Source: Microbacterium sp. W4I20 (lineage in GTDB: Bacteria > Actinomycetota > Actinomycetes > Actinomycetales > Microbacteriaceae). Taken from it: a DNA stretch of 64,000 nucleotides. Below, one piece after another: positions 48,912 to 58,139 of the stretch (positions are counted from its first letter, which is position 1; every line of letters starts with the position of its first letter). The position numbers were made by a program, and so were the translations under genes. The stretch is taken from assembly GCF_030816505.1 (NCBI RefSeq), contig NZ_JAUSYB010000001.1:992001-1056000 (forward strand), in the 5' to 3' direction. The notes beneath the pieces were generated by a model. That model saw only the letters and a program-made list of their open reading frames with translations. It did not search any database and had not been told where the DNA came from.

Positions 48912-50024
48912 CTACAGTTTTTCTCCATGCAGGCGTCTGGCGGCCTCGGCGATGCGATCCGATGCCGCCGTCAGCGCCAGCCGGATGTGCTCGCCGGAGT
49001 CGGCGCCGTAGAAGGGACCGGGACCGGCCAGGATGCCGAGGTCGGCCAGACGTCCCATCGACTCCCAGGCGTCGCGGCCCTCGGTCGCCCACAGGTACAG
49101 CCCCGCCTCGGAGCCGTCGATGCGGAACCCCGCCGCCTCCAGCGCGGGGCGGAGCGCATCGCGCCGGGCGCGGTAGAGCTCCTTCTGCGCGGCCACATGC
49201 TCGTCATCGCCCAGGGCGACCGCCATGGCGTGCTGCACGGGTGCGGGCGGCATGAGTCCCAGATGCTTGCGGGCGGTGAGCAGCTCGCCCACGATGCGGG
49301 CGCAGCCGGCGACGAAGGCGGCCCGGTAGCCGGCGAGGTTCGACTGCTTGCTCAGCGAGTACACGCTGAGCAGGTTGGCGCGACTGCCTCCGGTCACCCG
49401 CGGGTCGAGCACCGACGGGATGGGTTCGGTCGCCCAGTTGCCGTCCCACCCCAGCTCGGCGTAGCACTCGTCGCTCGCCAGCACGGCGCCGAGCTCACGC
49501 GCGCGCTGCACGGCGGCGGCCAGTTCTGACACGGTCCAGGTGCGGCCGTCCGGGTTGCCCGGCGTGTTGATCCAGATGAGCTTCGTGCCCTCCGGCCACT
49601 CGGCGGGCTCGTCTGCGGCGACGGGCTCCGCGCCGACGACGCGCGCACCGACCTCGTAGGTCGGATAGGCGACACGCGGGTGCACCACGATGTCACCGGC
49701 ACCGAGACCGAGGAGCGTCGGCAGCAGGGCGACCAGCTCCTTGGAGCCGATCGTGGGCAGCACGTTCTCGACGGTGAGGTCGGCGACGCCGCGGCGGCGT
49801 GCGTACCAGGCGACGATCGCCTCACGCAGTGAGGGTGTACCGACGGTCTGCGGATAGGCGTGTGCGTCGGTCGCCTCGGCCAGCGCGCGCCGGATGATCT
49901 CGGGGGTCGGATCGACCGGGGAGCCGACCGAGAGGTCCACCAGTCCGAGCGGATGCTGCGCGGCACGCTCGCGGAACGGGACCACGGCGTCCCACGGGTA
50001 GTCGGCGAGGTCGCGAACGCTCAC
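48912..50024 (-). CDS. dapC: N-succinyldiaminopimelate aminotransferase DapC
   Basis: 370 aa, PLP fold type I. Motifs are DLSVGSPVDPTP, the NTPGNPDGR loop, SDECYAELGW and the PLP lysine in SVYSLSKQSNLAGYR. It follows the 7Fe ferredoxin gene with a 9-bp gap, the fixed actinobacterial fdx-dapC pair (Rv1177-Rv1178). The reaction is N-succinyl-2-amino-6-oxopimelate + Glu to N-succinyl-LL-DAP, between DapD and DapE. GTG 50024 is the start. Its C-terminus (LHGEKL) lies 193 bp from the gltA start. Confidence 0.9.
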   Translation of the reverse strand: MSVRDLADYPWDAVVPFRERAAQHPLGLVDLSVGSPVDPTPEIIRRALAEATDAHAYPQTVGTPSLREAIVAWYARRRGVADLTVENVLPTIGSKELVALLPTLLGLGAGDIVVHPRVAYPTYEVGARVVGAEPVAADEPAEWPEGTKLIWINTPGNPDGRTWTVSELAAAVQRARELGAVLASDECYAELGWDGNWATEPIPSVLDPRVTGGSRANLLSVYSLSKQSNLAGYRAAFVAGCARIVGELLTARKHLGLMPPAPVQHAMAVALGDDEHVAAQKELYRARRDALRPALEAAGFRIDGSEAGLYLWATEGRDAWESMGRLADLGILAGPGPFYGADSGEHIRLALTAASDRIAEAARRLHGEKL

Positions 50025-50033
50025 AGCGGGCGC

Positions 50034-50354
50034 CTACTCGCCCTGGGGCGGGAGCGCAGCGATGATCGGGTGGTCGAACGGGTACACGCCGACCTTGGCC
50101 GCGCCGCCGGGCGAGCCGATCTCGTCGAAGAACTCGACGTTGGCCTTGTAGTAGTCCTGCCACTCGTCGGGCAGGTCGTCTTCGTAGTAGATCGCCTCGA
50201 CGGGGCACACGGGCTCGCAGGCGCCGCAGTCCACGCACTCGTCGGGGTGGATGTACAGCGAACGTTCACCCTCGTAGATGCAGTCAACGGGGCACTCGTC
50301 GATGCAGGCGCGATCCTTGACATCGACGCACGGGAGGGCGATCACATACGTCAC
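50034..50354 (-). CDS. fdxA: 7Fe ferredoxin
   Basis: 106 aa. Eight cysteines (9, 17, 21, 25, 40, 43, 46, 50) match the [3Fe-4S][4Fe-4S] seven-iron ferredoxins, with PVDCIYEG and [14 protein letters not shown]. The C-terminal extension is the usual helical cap. It is a small soluble electron carrier; the partner enzyme is unknown. Start GTG 50354 follows TAGACT by 6 nt. The TAG of that hexamer is at the same time the stop codon of the gene upstream. Confidence 0.94.
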   Translation of the reverse strand: MTYVIALPCVDVKDRACIDECPVDCIYEGERSLYIHPDECVDCGACEPVCPVEAIYYEDDLPDEWQDYYKANVEFFDEIGSPGGAAKVGVYPFDHPIIAALPPQGE

Positions 50355-50360
50355 TCCCCC

Positions 50361-50366
50361 AGTCTA
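50361..50366 (-). promoter_or_regulatory. -10 element TAGACT of fdx-dapC, overlapping a stop codon
   Basis: TAGACT (minus strand) lies 6 nt before GTG 50354. Its first three bases (50366 to 50364) are the TAG stop of the membrane-protein gene at 50364-50774. Confidence 0.5.
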
Positions 50367-50774
50367 CGGCTCGGTGACGATCCGTTCCTCCGAGGGAGCC
50401 GCCTGTGTGCGCACCGGCAGCCGCGAGAACGACGGCCAGGCGATGACCAGGAGGACCAGACCGGCGGTCAGGTACGTCCAGATCCGGCCAGTGAGCGAAT
50501 CAGCGACCACGACCGACCCACCGGGACCGACTCCGGAGATCAGCACCAGCATGCCCAGCATTCCGAGGCCGGCGGCCACGGCCGCTCCCCTGTCATGGGT
50601 GAGTGTGCGGACGGCGATGAGGATCGCGCCGCAGGCGATCGCGCCGACGATCAGGCCCACGGGGACCGGGCCCCACATCAGGCTGTGGCCGATCGTACCG
50701 GCGACGCCGTACACCCCGCCCACCAGGGCGGCGGCGACCCACGACACGACCCTCGACACCCAGCTCACACGCAC
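50364..50774 (-). CDS. Four-helix membrane protein, possibly DUF6113-like
   Basis: 136 aa from GTG 50774. Four hydrophobic segments (about 8-28, 36-55, 66-83, 95-112) are joined by short loops, with a Pro/Glu tail. I see no catalytic motif. The match to DUF6113 is from general size and position only. TAGGAT lies 6 nt before the start, so it has its own leaderless promoter. Its stop codon is part of the ferredoxin promoter. Confidence 0.6.
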   Translation of the reverse strand: MRVSWVSRVVSWVAAALVGGVYGVAGTIGHSLMWGPVPVGLIVGAIACGAILIAVRTLTHDRGAAVAAGLGMLGMLVLISGVGPGGSVVVADSLTGRIWTYLTAGLVLLVIAWPSFSRLPVRTQAAPSEERIVTEP

Positions 50775-50780
50775 ACCTCG

Positions 50781-50786
50781 ATCCTA
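50781..50786 (-). promoter_or_regulatory. -10 element TAGGAT, leaderless type
   Basis: TAGGAT (minus strand) is followed by CGAGGT and GTG 50774, a 6-nt gap. Confidence 0.45.
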
Positions 50787-50832
50787 CCGGCGCGGGCCGA
50801 GGCCGCCGTGGGTACTGACGCCCGCACCACGG

Positions 50833-51147
50833 TCACGCGGCGAGGCCGAAGAACCGGAGCAGCGCCGCGACGAGCGCCGCGGCGATGACGACGACGAGGA
50901 ACGACTGGCGCAGCCAGAGGAGGCCACCCGCCACGAGCAGTGCGGGCACCCGGGCGTCGACGATGATCGCCTGCCCCTCGCCCAGGGTCTGCACCGCCAC
51001 GAGCGCCGCCAGCAGCGCCACCGTCAGCAGATCGGAGATGCGAGCGGTACGCGGAGCCTCGAGGGCCTGCGGCGGCACGAGATACCCGACAGCCTTCAGC
51101 GAGAGGCAGATCAGGGCGGCCAGCAGGATGGCGCTCCAGAGGCTCAT
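50833..51147 (-). CDS. azlD: AzlD-type branched-chain amino acid exporter subunit
   Basis: 104 aa with three or four helices. ALICLSLKAVGYLVP and DARVPALLVAGGLLWLRQSFLVVV fit the AzlD family, the small partner of AzlC. Start ATG 51147 shares ATGA with the azlC stop. Together they form a membrane exporter for branched-chain amino acids or analogues. Confidence 0.88.
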   Translation of the reverse strand: MSLWSAILLAALICLSLKAVGYLVPPQALEAPRTARISDLLTVALLAALVAVQTLGEGQAIIVDARVPALLVAGGLLWLRQSFLVVVIAAALVAALLRFFGLAA

Positions 51148-51860
51148 GCGGCAGCCTCCGCTCCGGCATCCGTCTGATCCGCTCCGGGAGGTCGTCCCAG
51201 CCAGTTGAACCAGCCCACCACGATGGCGACGAAGGCGGCGATGAGGACGGGCAGCCCCGGCATCAGGAACGGGGTGAGGGCCGCAGCGACGACCGCGGCA
51301 GCGACGCCGACGGCGATGGCCTGCCGTTGCTGAAGCCGGGGCCAGAGCAACGCGAGGAATGCGGCAGCGGCCGCAGCATCCAATCCCCAGGTCTGCGGAT
51401 CCCCCAGGACGTCGCCGACGAGCGCGCCGATCAGGGTGGTGATGTTCCACCCCACGAAGATGCCGATGCCGGTGATCCAGAAACCCAGCTGACGCAGCCG
51501 CGGCACCGTCTGCGAGATCGCGACGGCCGTGGATTCGTCGATCGTGAAGTGCGCCGCCGCAGCCCGGCGCGACGGACCGCCTCCGACGATCGGCGACATG
51601 CGCATGCCGTACGCGACGTTGCGCACGCCGAGAAGTGCGGCGGAGGCGATGGCCGATGGCAGTGCCGCCATCCCGCCGGCAGTGAACACGCCGACGAAAG
51701 CGAACTGGGAGCCGCCGGTGAACATCAGCAGACTCAGCACGCACGTCTGCCACACGTCGAGGCCCGATGCCACGGCCAGCGCACCGAACGAGACCCCGTA
51801 CGCACTCGTGGCGATGACGACACCGAGGGCCTCGCGCCAGACCTCGCGTTCGGCCGTCAT
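51144..51860 (-). CDS. azlC: AzlC-type branched-chain amino acid exporter subunit
   Basis: 238 aa. The family motif region YGVSFGALAVASGL and FTGGSQFAFVGVF is clear, followed by helix pairs and FTIDESTAVAISQ. ATG 51860 is the start; GTG 51863 directly before it is an alternative. A divergent XRE-cupin regulator gene lies 105 bp away and probably controls azlCD. The ligand could be leucine-type amino acids or an antimetabolite. Confidence 0.9.
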   Translation of the reverse strand: MTAEREVWREALGVVIATSAYGVSFGALAVASGLDVWQTCVLSLLMFTGGSQFAFVGVFTAGGMAALPSAIASAALLGVRNVAYGMRMSPIVGGGPSRRAAAAHFTIDESTAVAISQTVPRLRQLGFWITGIGIFVGWNITTLIGALVGDVLGDPQTWGLDAAAAAAFLALLWPRLQQRQAIAVGVAAAVVAAALTPFLMPGLPVLIAAFVAIVVGWFNWLGRPPGADQTDAGAEAAA

Positions 51861-51900
51861 CACAGCCCTCTCGCCTCGGTCGTTCGCTTCGGTGAACACA

Positions 51901-51953
51901 TGACTATCATTCTGAACACCCGTGTCTGCATAGTCAAGCGAACGATCGTTTGA
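51901..51953. promoter_or_regulatory. Candidate operator between azlC and the XRE-cupin gene
   Basis: Two symmetric signals lie in the 105-bp divergent gap. One is TGACTAT (51901-51907) and ATAGTCA (51930-51936), perfect 7-bp inverted arms 22 bp apart. The other is a 20-bp imperfect palindrome at 51934-51953 with the perfect core AACGATCGTT (51941-51950). Both precede CATGAT, which is 6 nt before ATG 51966. This is where an XRE repressor would bind to control itself and azlCD. Confidence 0.5.
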
Positions 51954-51965
51954 CATGATGAACGC

Positions 51966-52514
51966 ATGGAGGATCTCCGCACACGCATCTCCCGCACTCT
52001 TCGACGAGAACGCGAGGCCGCGAGCCTGTCCGTCTCCGAGCTCGCCAGACGCGCCGGCATATCCAAGGCCACCGTGTCGCAGCTGGAGAGCGGAGCGGGC
52101 AACCCGAGCGTCGAGACGCTCTGGGCCCTGGGCGTCGCACTCGGCGTGCCGTTCGCGGTGCTCGTCGATCAGCAGACGAACGCCCCGACTCTCATCCGCG
52201 CCGACGAGCTCGCCGGAGTCCCCTCCTCCGCCGCGGCATACAGCGCCACTCTGCTCTCGGCCAGCCCGCCCGGTGCGCGGCGCGACATCTACCTGATCCA
52301 GGCGGAACCGGGCGATCCCCGGCGGTCGATCCCCCATCATCCGGGCACGATCGAGCACGTCGTGATGATCGCCGGGCAGGCGCAGATCGGCCCGGTCGGC
52401 GATCCGGTGCTGCTGAACCCCGGCGACTACCTGACCTACCCGGGCGATGCCCCCCATGTCTTCGAGGCGACTGCACCCGGCACCAGCGCGGTCCTGATCT
52501 CCGAACTGCGCTGA
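51966..52514 (+). CDS. XRE-family regulator with C-terminal cupin domain
   Basis: 182 aa. The helix-turn-helix is at about 22-62 (SVSELARRAGISKATVSQLE, SVETLWALGVALGV). A single-domain cupin follows (about 85-180) with SIPHHPGTIEHVVMIAGQA and LNPGDYLTYPGDAPHVFEA. Such HTH-cupin proteins sense small molecules and usually control the adjacent gene. Divergence from azlCD points to regulation of amino-acid or analogue export. CATGAT lies 6 nt before the ATG. Confidence 0.9.
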   Translation: MEDLRTRISRTLRREREAASLSVSELARRAGISKATVSQLESGAGNPSVETLWALGVALGVPFAVLVDQQTNAPTLIRADELAGVPSSAAAYSATLLSASPPGARRDIYLIQAEPGDPRRSIPHHPGTIEHVVMIAGQAQIGPVGDPVLLNPGDYLTYPGDAPHVFEATAPGTSAVLISELR

Positions 52515-52544
52515 GCAGTTCGGAGCTTCAGCTGACGCTACGGG

Positions 52545-53429
52545 TCAGTACCAGTTCATCGCCTGCGAGTGCCCCCAGGCGCTGCACGGCGTGCCGTAGA
52601 CCGAGGAGATGTAGCCGAGGCCCCAGGCGATCTGGGTCGCGGCGTTCGACTGCCAGTCCCCGCCCGCGGAGGCCATCTTGCTGCCGGGGAGCGCCTGCGG
52701 GATGCCGGTGGCGCCGCTGGGGTTGTAGGCCTGGTAGTTCCAGCCAGACTCCTTGGTCCACAGGGAGTCGAGGCAGGAGAACTGGTCTCCACCCCAGCCG
52801 TACTGGCTCGACATCAGCTGCTGGGCCGTGGCCTTCGCGCCGTCGACGGTGTTCCCCGCGGCGAGGGCGGCAGCGGCCTCCTGCGCCTTCTTCGCGGCCG
52901 CAGCGGCAGCGTCATCCGCCTTCTTCTTCTCCTGCGCCGCGGTGAAGGCCTCCTGCAGGTCGGCGGTGGCGGCGAGGACCTCGGCGGTCTCCGTCTCGGC
53001 CTTGCCGGAGAGCACGGCCACCGCGATCGACGGCAGCTTCGCACGATCTGCGAGCGCGTCGATGTCGTCCTGCAGCCCGGTCACATCGACCCGGGGCGCG
53101 GAGGTCACCTCGAGACCGGACGTCGCGACGTCATAGGCGAGGGCCTGCGCGGAGAGCACGGCATCCTTCGCCTCGGCGACGGGCATCGCGGCGTCGTCGG
53201 CCACGCGGGCGAGAGGCTCGGAGCCGGTGACGAGCTGGGCGACGGCGGCCGTCGCATCCGGCAGCTCGGCGCCGGCCGCCGGAGCGGAGACGATACCGGT
53301 GGTGAGGGTGATGCCGAGAAGGGTCGCAGCGGCGGTACCGAGGATCAGCATCGGGCGGCGGGCGGTGACGGCTTTGCGAGCGGATGCCGCGGCCGAGGCG
53401 CGCCGAAGCGCACGGGATTCATGAAGCAC
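52545..53429 (-). CDS. Secreted lytic-transglycosylase-like protein
   Basis: 294 aa from GTG 53429. A basic N-terminus, hydrophobic stretch (about 26-45) and APAAGA before ELPD form a signal peptide cut near residue 54. A helical, Ala-rich region with AAQEKKKADDAAAAAAKKAQE leads to a C-terminal SLT-like domain: LWTKESGWNYQAYNPSGATG with the likely catalytic Glu, and two Cys (FSCLDS, GTPCSAW) that may form a disulphide. It probably cleaves or remodels peptidoglycan. GTG 53540 is an in-frame alternative, but it leaves only 15 bp after the typA terminator for a promoter. Confidence 0.83.
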   Translation of the reverse strand: MLHESRALRRASAAASARKAVTARRPMLILGTAAATLLGITLTTGIVSAPAAGAELPDATAAVAQLVTGSEPLARVADDAAMPVAEAKDAVLSAQALAYDVATSGLEVTSAPRVDVTGLQDDIDALADRAKLPSIAVAVLSGKAETETAEVLAATADLQEAFTAAQEKKKADDAAAAAAKKAQEAAAALAAGNTVDGAKATAQQLMSSQYGWGGDQFSCLDSLWTKESGWNYQAYNPSGATGIPQALPGSKMASAGGDWQSNAATQIAWGLGYISSVYGTPCSAWGHSQAMNWY

Positions 53430-53555
53430 AGGTTCGACTTTCGGGTCGTCGTATGCCGTTTCAGGAGACTCATCGGGAGTTCGTCCCCGGCACAAGTGCT
53501 CGAGTCTGCCCTGTCTTCCTGAACGAAAAATCTGTCTCACCTGGGTTTTTCATGA

Positions 53556-53601
53556 GAAGAGGGCCCTGCGTCAGCCTTTCGGCTGGCGCAGGGCCCTCTT
53601 C
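53556..53601 (-). terminator. Strong terminator after typA
   Basis: A 21-bp stem (53556-53576 with 53581-53601, one G-T wobble) and 4-nt loop lie 21 bp past the typA stop. It is the longest stem found in the window. Confidence 0.88.
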
Positions 53602-53622
53602 GCGATGCTCAGGGAGCGAGGA

Positions 53623-55536
<1,914 letters not shown>

Positions 55537-55542
55537 GCAGAA

Positions 55543-55548
55543 GTCCTA
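55543..55548 (-). promoter_or_regulatory. -10-like TAGGAC of typA, leaderless spacing
   Basis: TAGGAC (minus strand) is followed by TTCTGC and ATG 55536, a 6-nt gap. The last base departs from TAnnnT. Confidence 0.35.
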
Positions 55549-55648
55549 AAGAGGTGTGGGATTTTGTCGGGAAGCCGACGTTCCAGGATAACGCAAGCTG
55601 GCAACTCGTTCCTGAACGGCTTTCGTCGGGCCCCTGCAGGCGGTCGGC

Positions 55649-55654
55649 TAGATT
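55649..55654 (+). promoter_or_regulatory. -10 element TAGATT, leaderless type
   Basis: TAGATT lies 6 nt before ATG 55661 with GACGGT between and no Shine-Dalgarno sequence. Confidence 0.5.
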
Positions 55655-55660
55655 GACGGT

Positions 55661-56731
55661 ATGGGGGACCAGATGCTCGACGCCGACCTCGCGGCAACAC
55701 AGAATCCGTACACGCCGCCGGCTCAGCTCGCCGACATCGCAGGCCGCCGAGGCGACCTGCATCCTCTGATCCTGGCTCACCCTGGCTGCTATCCCCAGCT
55801 GCGGGAGTGGATATCGCAGGTCAACCCCAACGCCGGCCGCTACCCGGTCGCGGTGGCCGGAGCGCCCCTTCCCGCGCCTCGCCGCGGCAGAGTCGGCTGC
55901 TTCCTGATCGGCTGCGGCGGCCTGGCGCTGGTCGCCCTCGCTTTCGTCGTCGTGCTCGTGCTCGGCGCCGCCCTGTCGTCGCCGAGCGGCGGGTCACCGC
56001 AAGGACCCACCGCGGACGAGGTCGAGCCCCAGGACTCTCTGGCCGCCTTCAACGCGGAGCGGGAGAAGTACTACGAACTCGCGGCGCAGCTCGAGGGCAA
56101 CCCGGTCGCACCGCTGGTCACGCAGACCATGGCGTTCGAACGGCTGGAGAACAGCATCGCCGACCCGAACATCACGACCGCCTACGCGGCGGAACTCACG
56201 CAGAAGGCGCAGGAGGCCCGCCAGGAGCTGGAGCAGCGGATCGCGGATGCCGCCGCCCGACGCACGAACGCCTCCGGATCTGTCACGGAAGGAATTGTCG
56301 ATGAAGCCGGGGCGGGGTTCATCGACATCGGGTGGGATGCGGACACGGCGTGCGCCACCTCGGAGCGTGAGGGGCGGGTCACGGTCGGCTGCGTCTCCGA
56401 GGACCCGATCGCAGTGCACATCGCTCCGGAAGCCCAGCTGCCCGGCGACATGGGGATGCGCATCGTGGTTCTGCACGAACTGACGCACCTGTACCAGCGC
56501 GCTGATTCCGACTCCCACCCCGACGGCCCCAGCGCCGCCGTACAGCTCATCGATCAGGGCTATTTCCAGGGAAGCTCCGAGGCGATGGCCGACTGCTACG
56601 CCCTGACCTACATGAACCAGCGGACCCTGACGTTCGAGAACCGCACGATGGGCTACGGCTACGTCTGCGGAGACGAGGAGCGCCGCGTCATCCGCGAGTG
56701 GGCGGCACAAGTCCACGCCCCCATGCCCTGA
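55661..56731 (+). CDS. Membrane-anchored HELTH zincin with variant leucine-rich-repeat-like N-terminus
   Basis: 356 aa. Residues 12-55 (NPYTPPAQLADIAGRRGDLH onward) look like a variant leucine-rich repeat segment common in actinobacterial proteins. One helix (about 79-104) crosses the membrane. The outside part has a coiled-coil-like helix (about 170-200) and then a zincin core: HELTH (His272, Glu273, His276), with Glu307 (SSEAMADCYAL) as a possible third ligand. Four Cys in this domain may pair outside the cell. I do not recognise a characterised family. It is predicted to be an extracytoplasmic metalloprotease. The CPBP protease gene follows after 32 bp. Confidence 0.7.
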   Translation: MGDQMLDADLAATQNPYTPPAQLADIAGRRGDLHPLILAHPGCYPQLREWISQVNPNAGRYPVAVAGAPLPAPRRGRVGCFLIGCGGLALVALAFVVVLVLGAALSSPSGGSPQGPTADEVEPQDSLAAFNAEREKYYELAAQLEGNPVAPLVTQTMAFERLENSIADPNITTAYAAELTQKAQEARQELEQRIADAAARRTNASGSVTEGIVDEAGAGFIDIGWDADTACATSEREGRVTVGCVSEDPIAVHIAPEAQLPGDMGMRIVVLHELTHLYQRADSDSHPDGPSAAVQLIDQGYFQGSSEAMADCYALTYMNQRTLTFENRTMGYGYVCGDEERRVIREWAAQVHAPMP

Positions 56732-56750
56732 TGGCCGGGCGGCGGCGACG

Positions 56751-56756
56751 TACGAT
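56751..56756 (+). promoter_or_regulatory. -10 element TACGAT, leaderless type
   Basis: TACGAT lies 7 nt before GTG 56764. It gives the CPBP protease its own leaderless promoter, 20 bp after the upstream stop. Confidence 0.45.
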
Positions 56757-56763
56757 CGGTTCT

Positions 56764-57564
56764 GTGTCCTCCACTCCTGCCATTCCCGAGCCGGCTATGC
56801 CGAGGGGCGGACGCGGCCGGCTCTGGTGGGAGATCGCCATCGTCCTGGCGCTCGGCCTCGGCCAGTCGGCGATCTACGCGATCGTGCAGCTGGCCTACCG
56901 GCTCACGGACGACACTCCCCTCGCCGACCAGACCGCGACGCTCAATCCGTCGCGCAGCGACCGGGAGATCTTCGACCTCATCTACCAGGTGCTCTCGATC
57001 GGGTTCTCGCTCGTCCCCGTCCTGCTGGTGTGCTTCCTGCTCTGGCAGTCGCGGCGACCGCACCTGGAACGACTCGGGCTGGACGGCACCAGGGCGGGAG
57101 CGGATGCCGGACGCGGCATCCTCCTGGTCCTCGCCATCGGCATCCCCGGGCTCGGGCTCTACATCGTCGGTCGCGCGACCGGCCTCTTCGTCGCCGTGAA
57201 CCCCGCCGGGCTCGACGCCTACTGGTGGACCGTGCCCGTCCTCCTGCTGGCGGCTGCCCGCGCCTCGCTCCAAGAGGAGTTCGTCGTGCTCGGGTACCTG
57301 TTCGCCCGGCTGAAGCAGCTCGGCTGGAGTCCGTGGACCATCATCGTCTCGACCTCGGTGCTGCGCGCGAGCTACCACCTCTACCAGGGCCCCGGAGCGT
57401 TCATCGGGAACCTGGCGATGGGTCTGCTCTTCGGCTGGCTCTTCCAGCGGAGCGGACGACTGCTGCCCTTCCTCGTCGCGCACTTCCTGATCGACGCGAC
57501 GGTGTTCGTGGGCTACCCCTGGGCTGCGGCGACGTGGCCGGAACTTTTCGGGTTGCCGAGCTGA
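56764..57564 (+). CDS. CPBP family intramembrane metalloprotease (Abi/Rce1-like)
   Basis: 266 aa with about seven helices. The CPBP signature is complete: ASLQEEFVVLGYLFARL (Glu-Glu and the following Arg), LRASYHLYQG (His) and VAHFLIDATVF (His/Asp). Members are CAAX-prenyl-protease-like proteins with intramembrane active sites; bacterial roles include bacteriocin immunity and signalling. The start is GTG 56764 from the TACGAT spacing; an in-frame ATG at 56731 is less likely. It is convergent with the PH-domain gene. Confidence 0.88.
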   Translation: MSSTPAIPEPAMPRGGRGRLWWEIAIVLALGLGQSAIYAIVQLAYRLTDDTPLADQTATLNPSRSDREIFDLIYQVLSIGFSLVPVLLVCFLLWQSRRPHLERLGLDGTRAGADAGRGILLVLAIGIPGLGLYIVGRATGLFVAVNPAGLDAYWWTVPVLLLAAARASLQEEFVVLGYLFARLKQLGWSPWTIIVSTSVLRASYHLYQGPGAFIGNLAMGLLFGWLFQRSGRLLPFLVAHFLIDATVFVGYPWAAATWPELFGLPS

Positions 57565-57578
57565 CCGCGAGGGTCAGC
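57560..57578. other. Hairpin containing both stop codons of a convergent pair
   Basis: GCTGACC (57560-57566) and GGTCAGC (57572-57578) pair perfectly over 7 bp with a 5-nt loop. TGA of the CPBP gene and TCA (TGA on minus) of the PH-domain gene lie in opposite arms. Confidence 0.45.
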
Positions 57579-58137
57579 CGGCGTTCGCGATGAGAACGGC
57601 GATGACCGCCCAGATCACGATCACGCCCAGCGCGAGCAGAGCGCGGGCGTCCCAGCTTCGTCGGATGGGCGCATCGGCCGCACTGCTGGCCTGCCACCGG
57701 TCCCTGATGTCGGCGAGAGCACGCAGCCCTGCGGGGCCCTTCGTATCCTCCTCCGGCCGCATCTTGCTGCGGACCGGACGCGCCTGCGCCGGACCGCCGA
57801 AGCTGCTGACAGTCGTGCCGTCGTCGAGCGAGAACTGCAGCTGCCAGCGCAGGTCGATGTCGCGCACACGGTCCCAGCCGAAGGAGACGCGGCGGAGCAT
57901 GTTCTGCACGACGACGCCGCCGTCGTGGATCCGGACCATCGAGACGAAGCTGATCTCGTAGACGACCCAGAGGCCCAACAGCACCCAGGGAGTGAGCAGC
58001 AGCGTCTGGGCCCAGCCGCCGCGCACGACCGCATCACCCAGCAGAAAGAGGGCGATCAGTGATGCGACGACCATGACGACGGCACCGGAGGGTGCACGGA
58101 ACGTCCGCACACCCTCCGAGGAGGTGTCTTCAGCCAC
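57574..58137 (-). CDS. PH-domain-containing membrane protein
   Basis: 187 aa. Two N-terminal helices (about 20-34 and 45-62) are followed by a bacterial PH-like beta domain (MVRIHDGGVVVQNMLRRVSFGWDRV) and a C-terminal helix (about 165-185). Function is unknown. GTG 58137 lies 2 nt after the stop of the ABC ATPase gene and lacks its own ribosome-binding site, so translation is probably coupled to the peptide transporter operon. Confidence 0.78.
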   Translation of the reverse strand: MAEDTSSEGVRTFRAPSGAVVMVVASLIALFLLGDAVVRGGWAQTLLLTPWVLLGLWVVYEISFVSMVRIHDGGVVVQNMLRRVSFGWDRVRDIDLRWQLQFSLDDGTTVSSFGGPAQARPVRSKMRPEEDTKGPAGLRALADIRDRWQASSAADAPIRRSWDARALLALGVIVIWAVIAVLIANAG

Positions 58138-58139
58138 GG

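Noticed and set aside
53430..53555. A c-di-AMP (ydaO) riboswitch before the lytic-transglycosylase-like gene.
   Set aside because: The gap between the typA terminator and the chosen start is about 126 bp, and I could not find the conserved ydaO segments.
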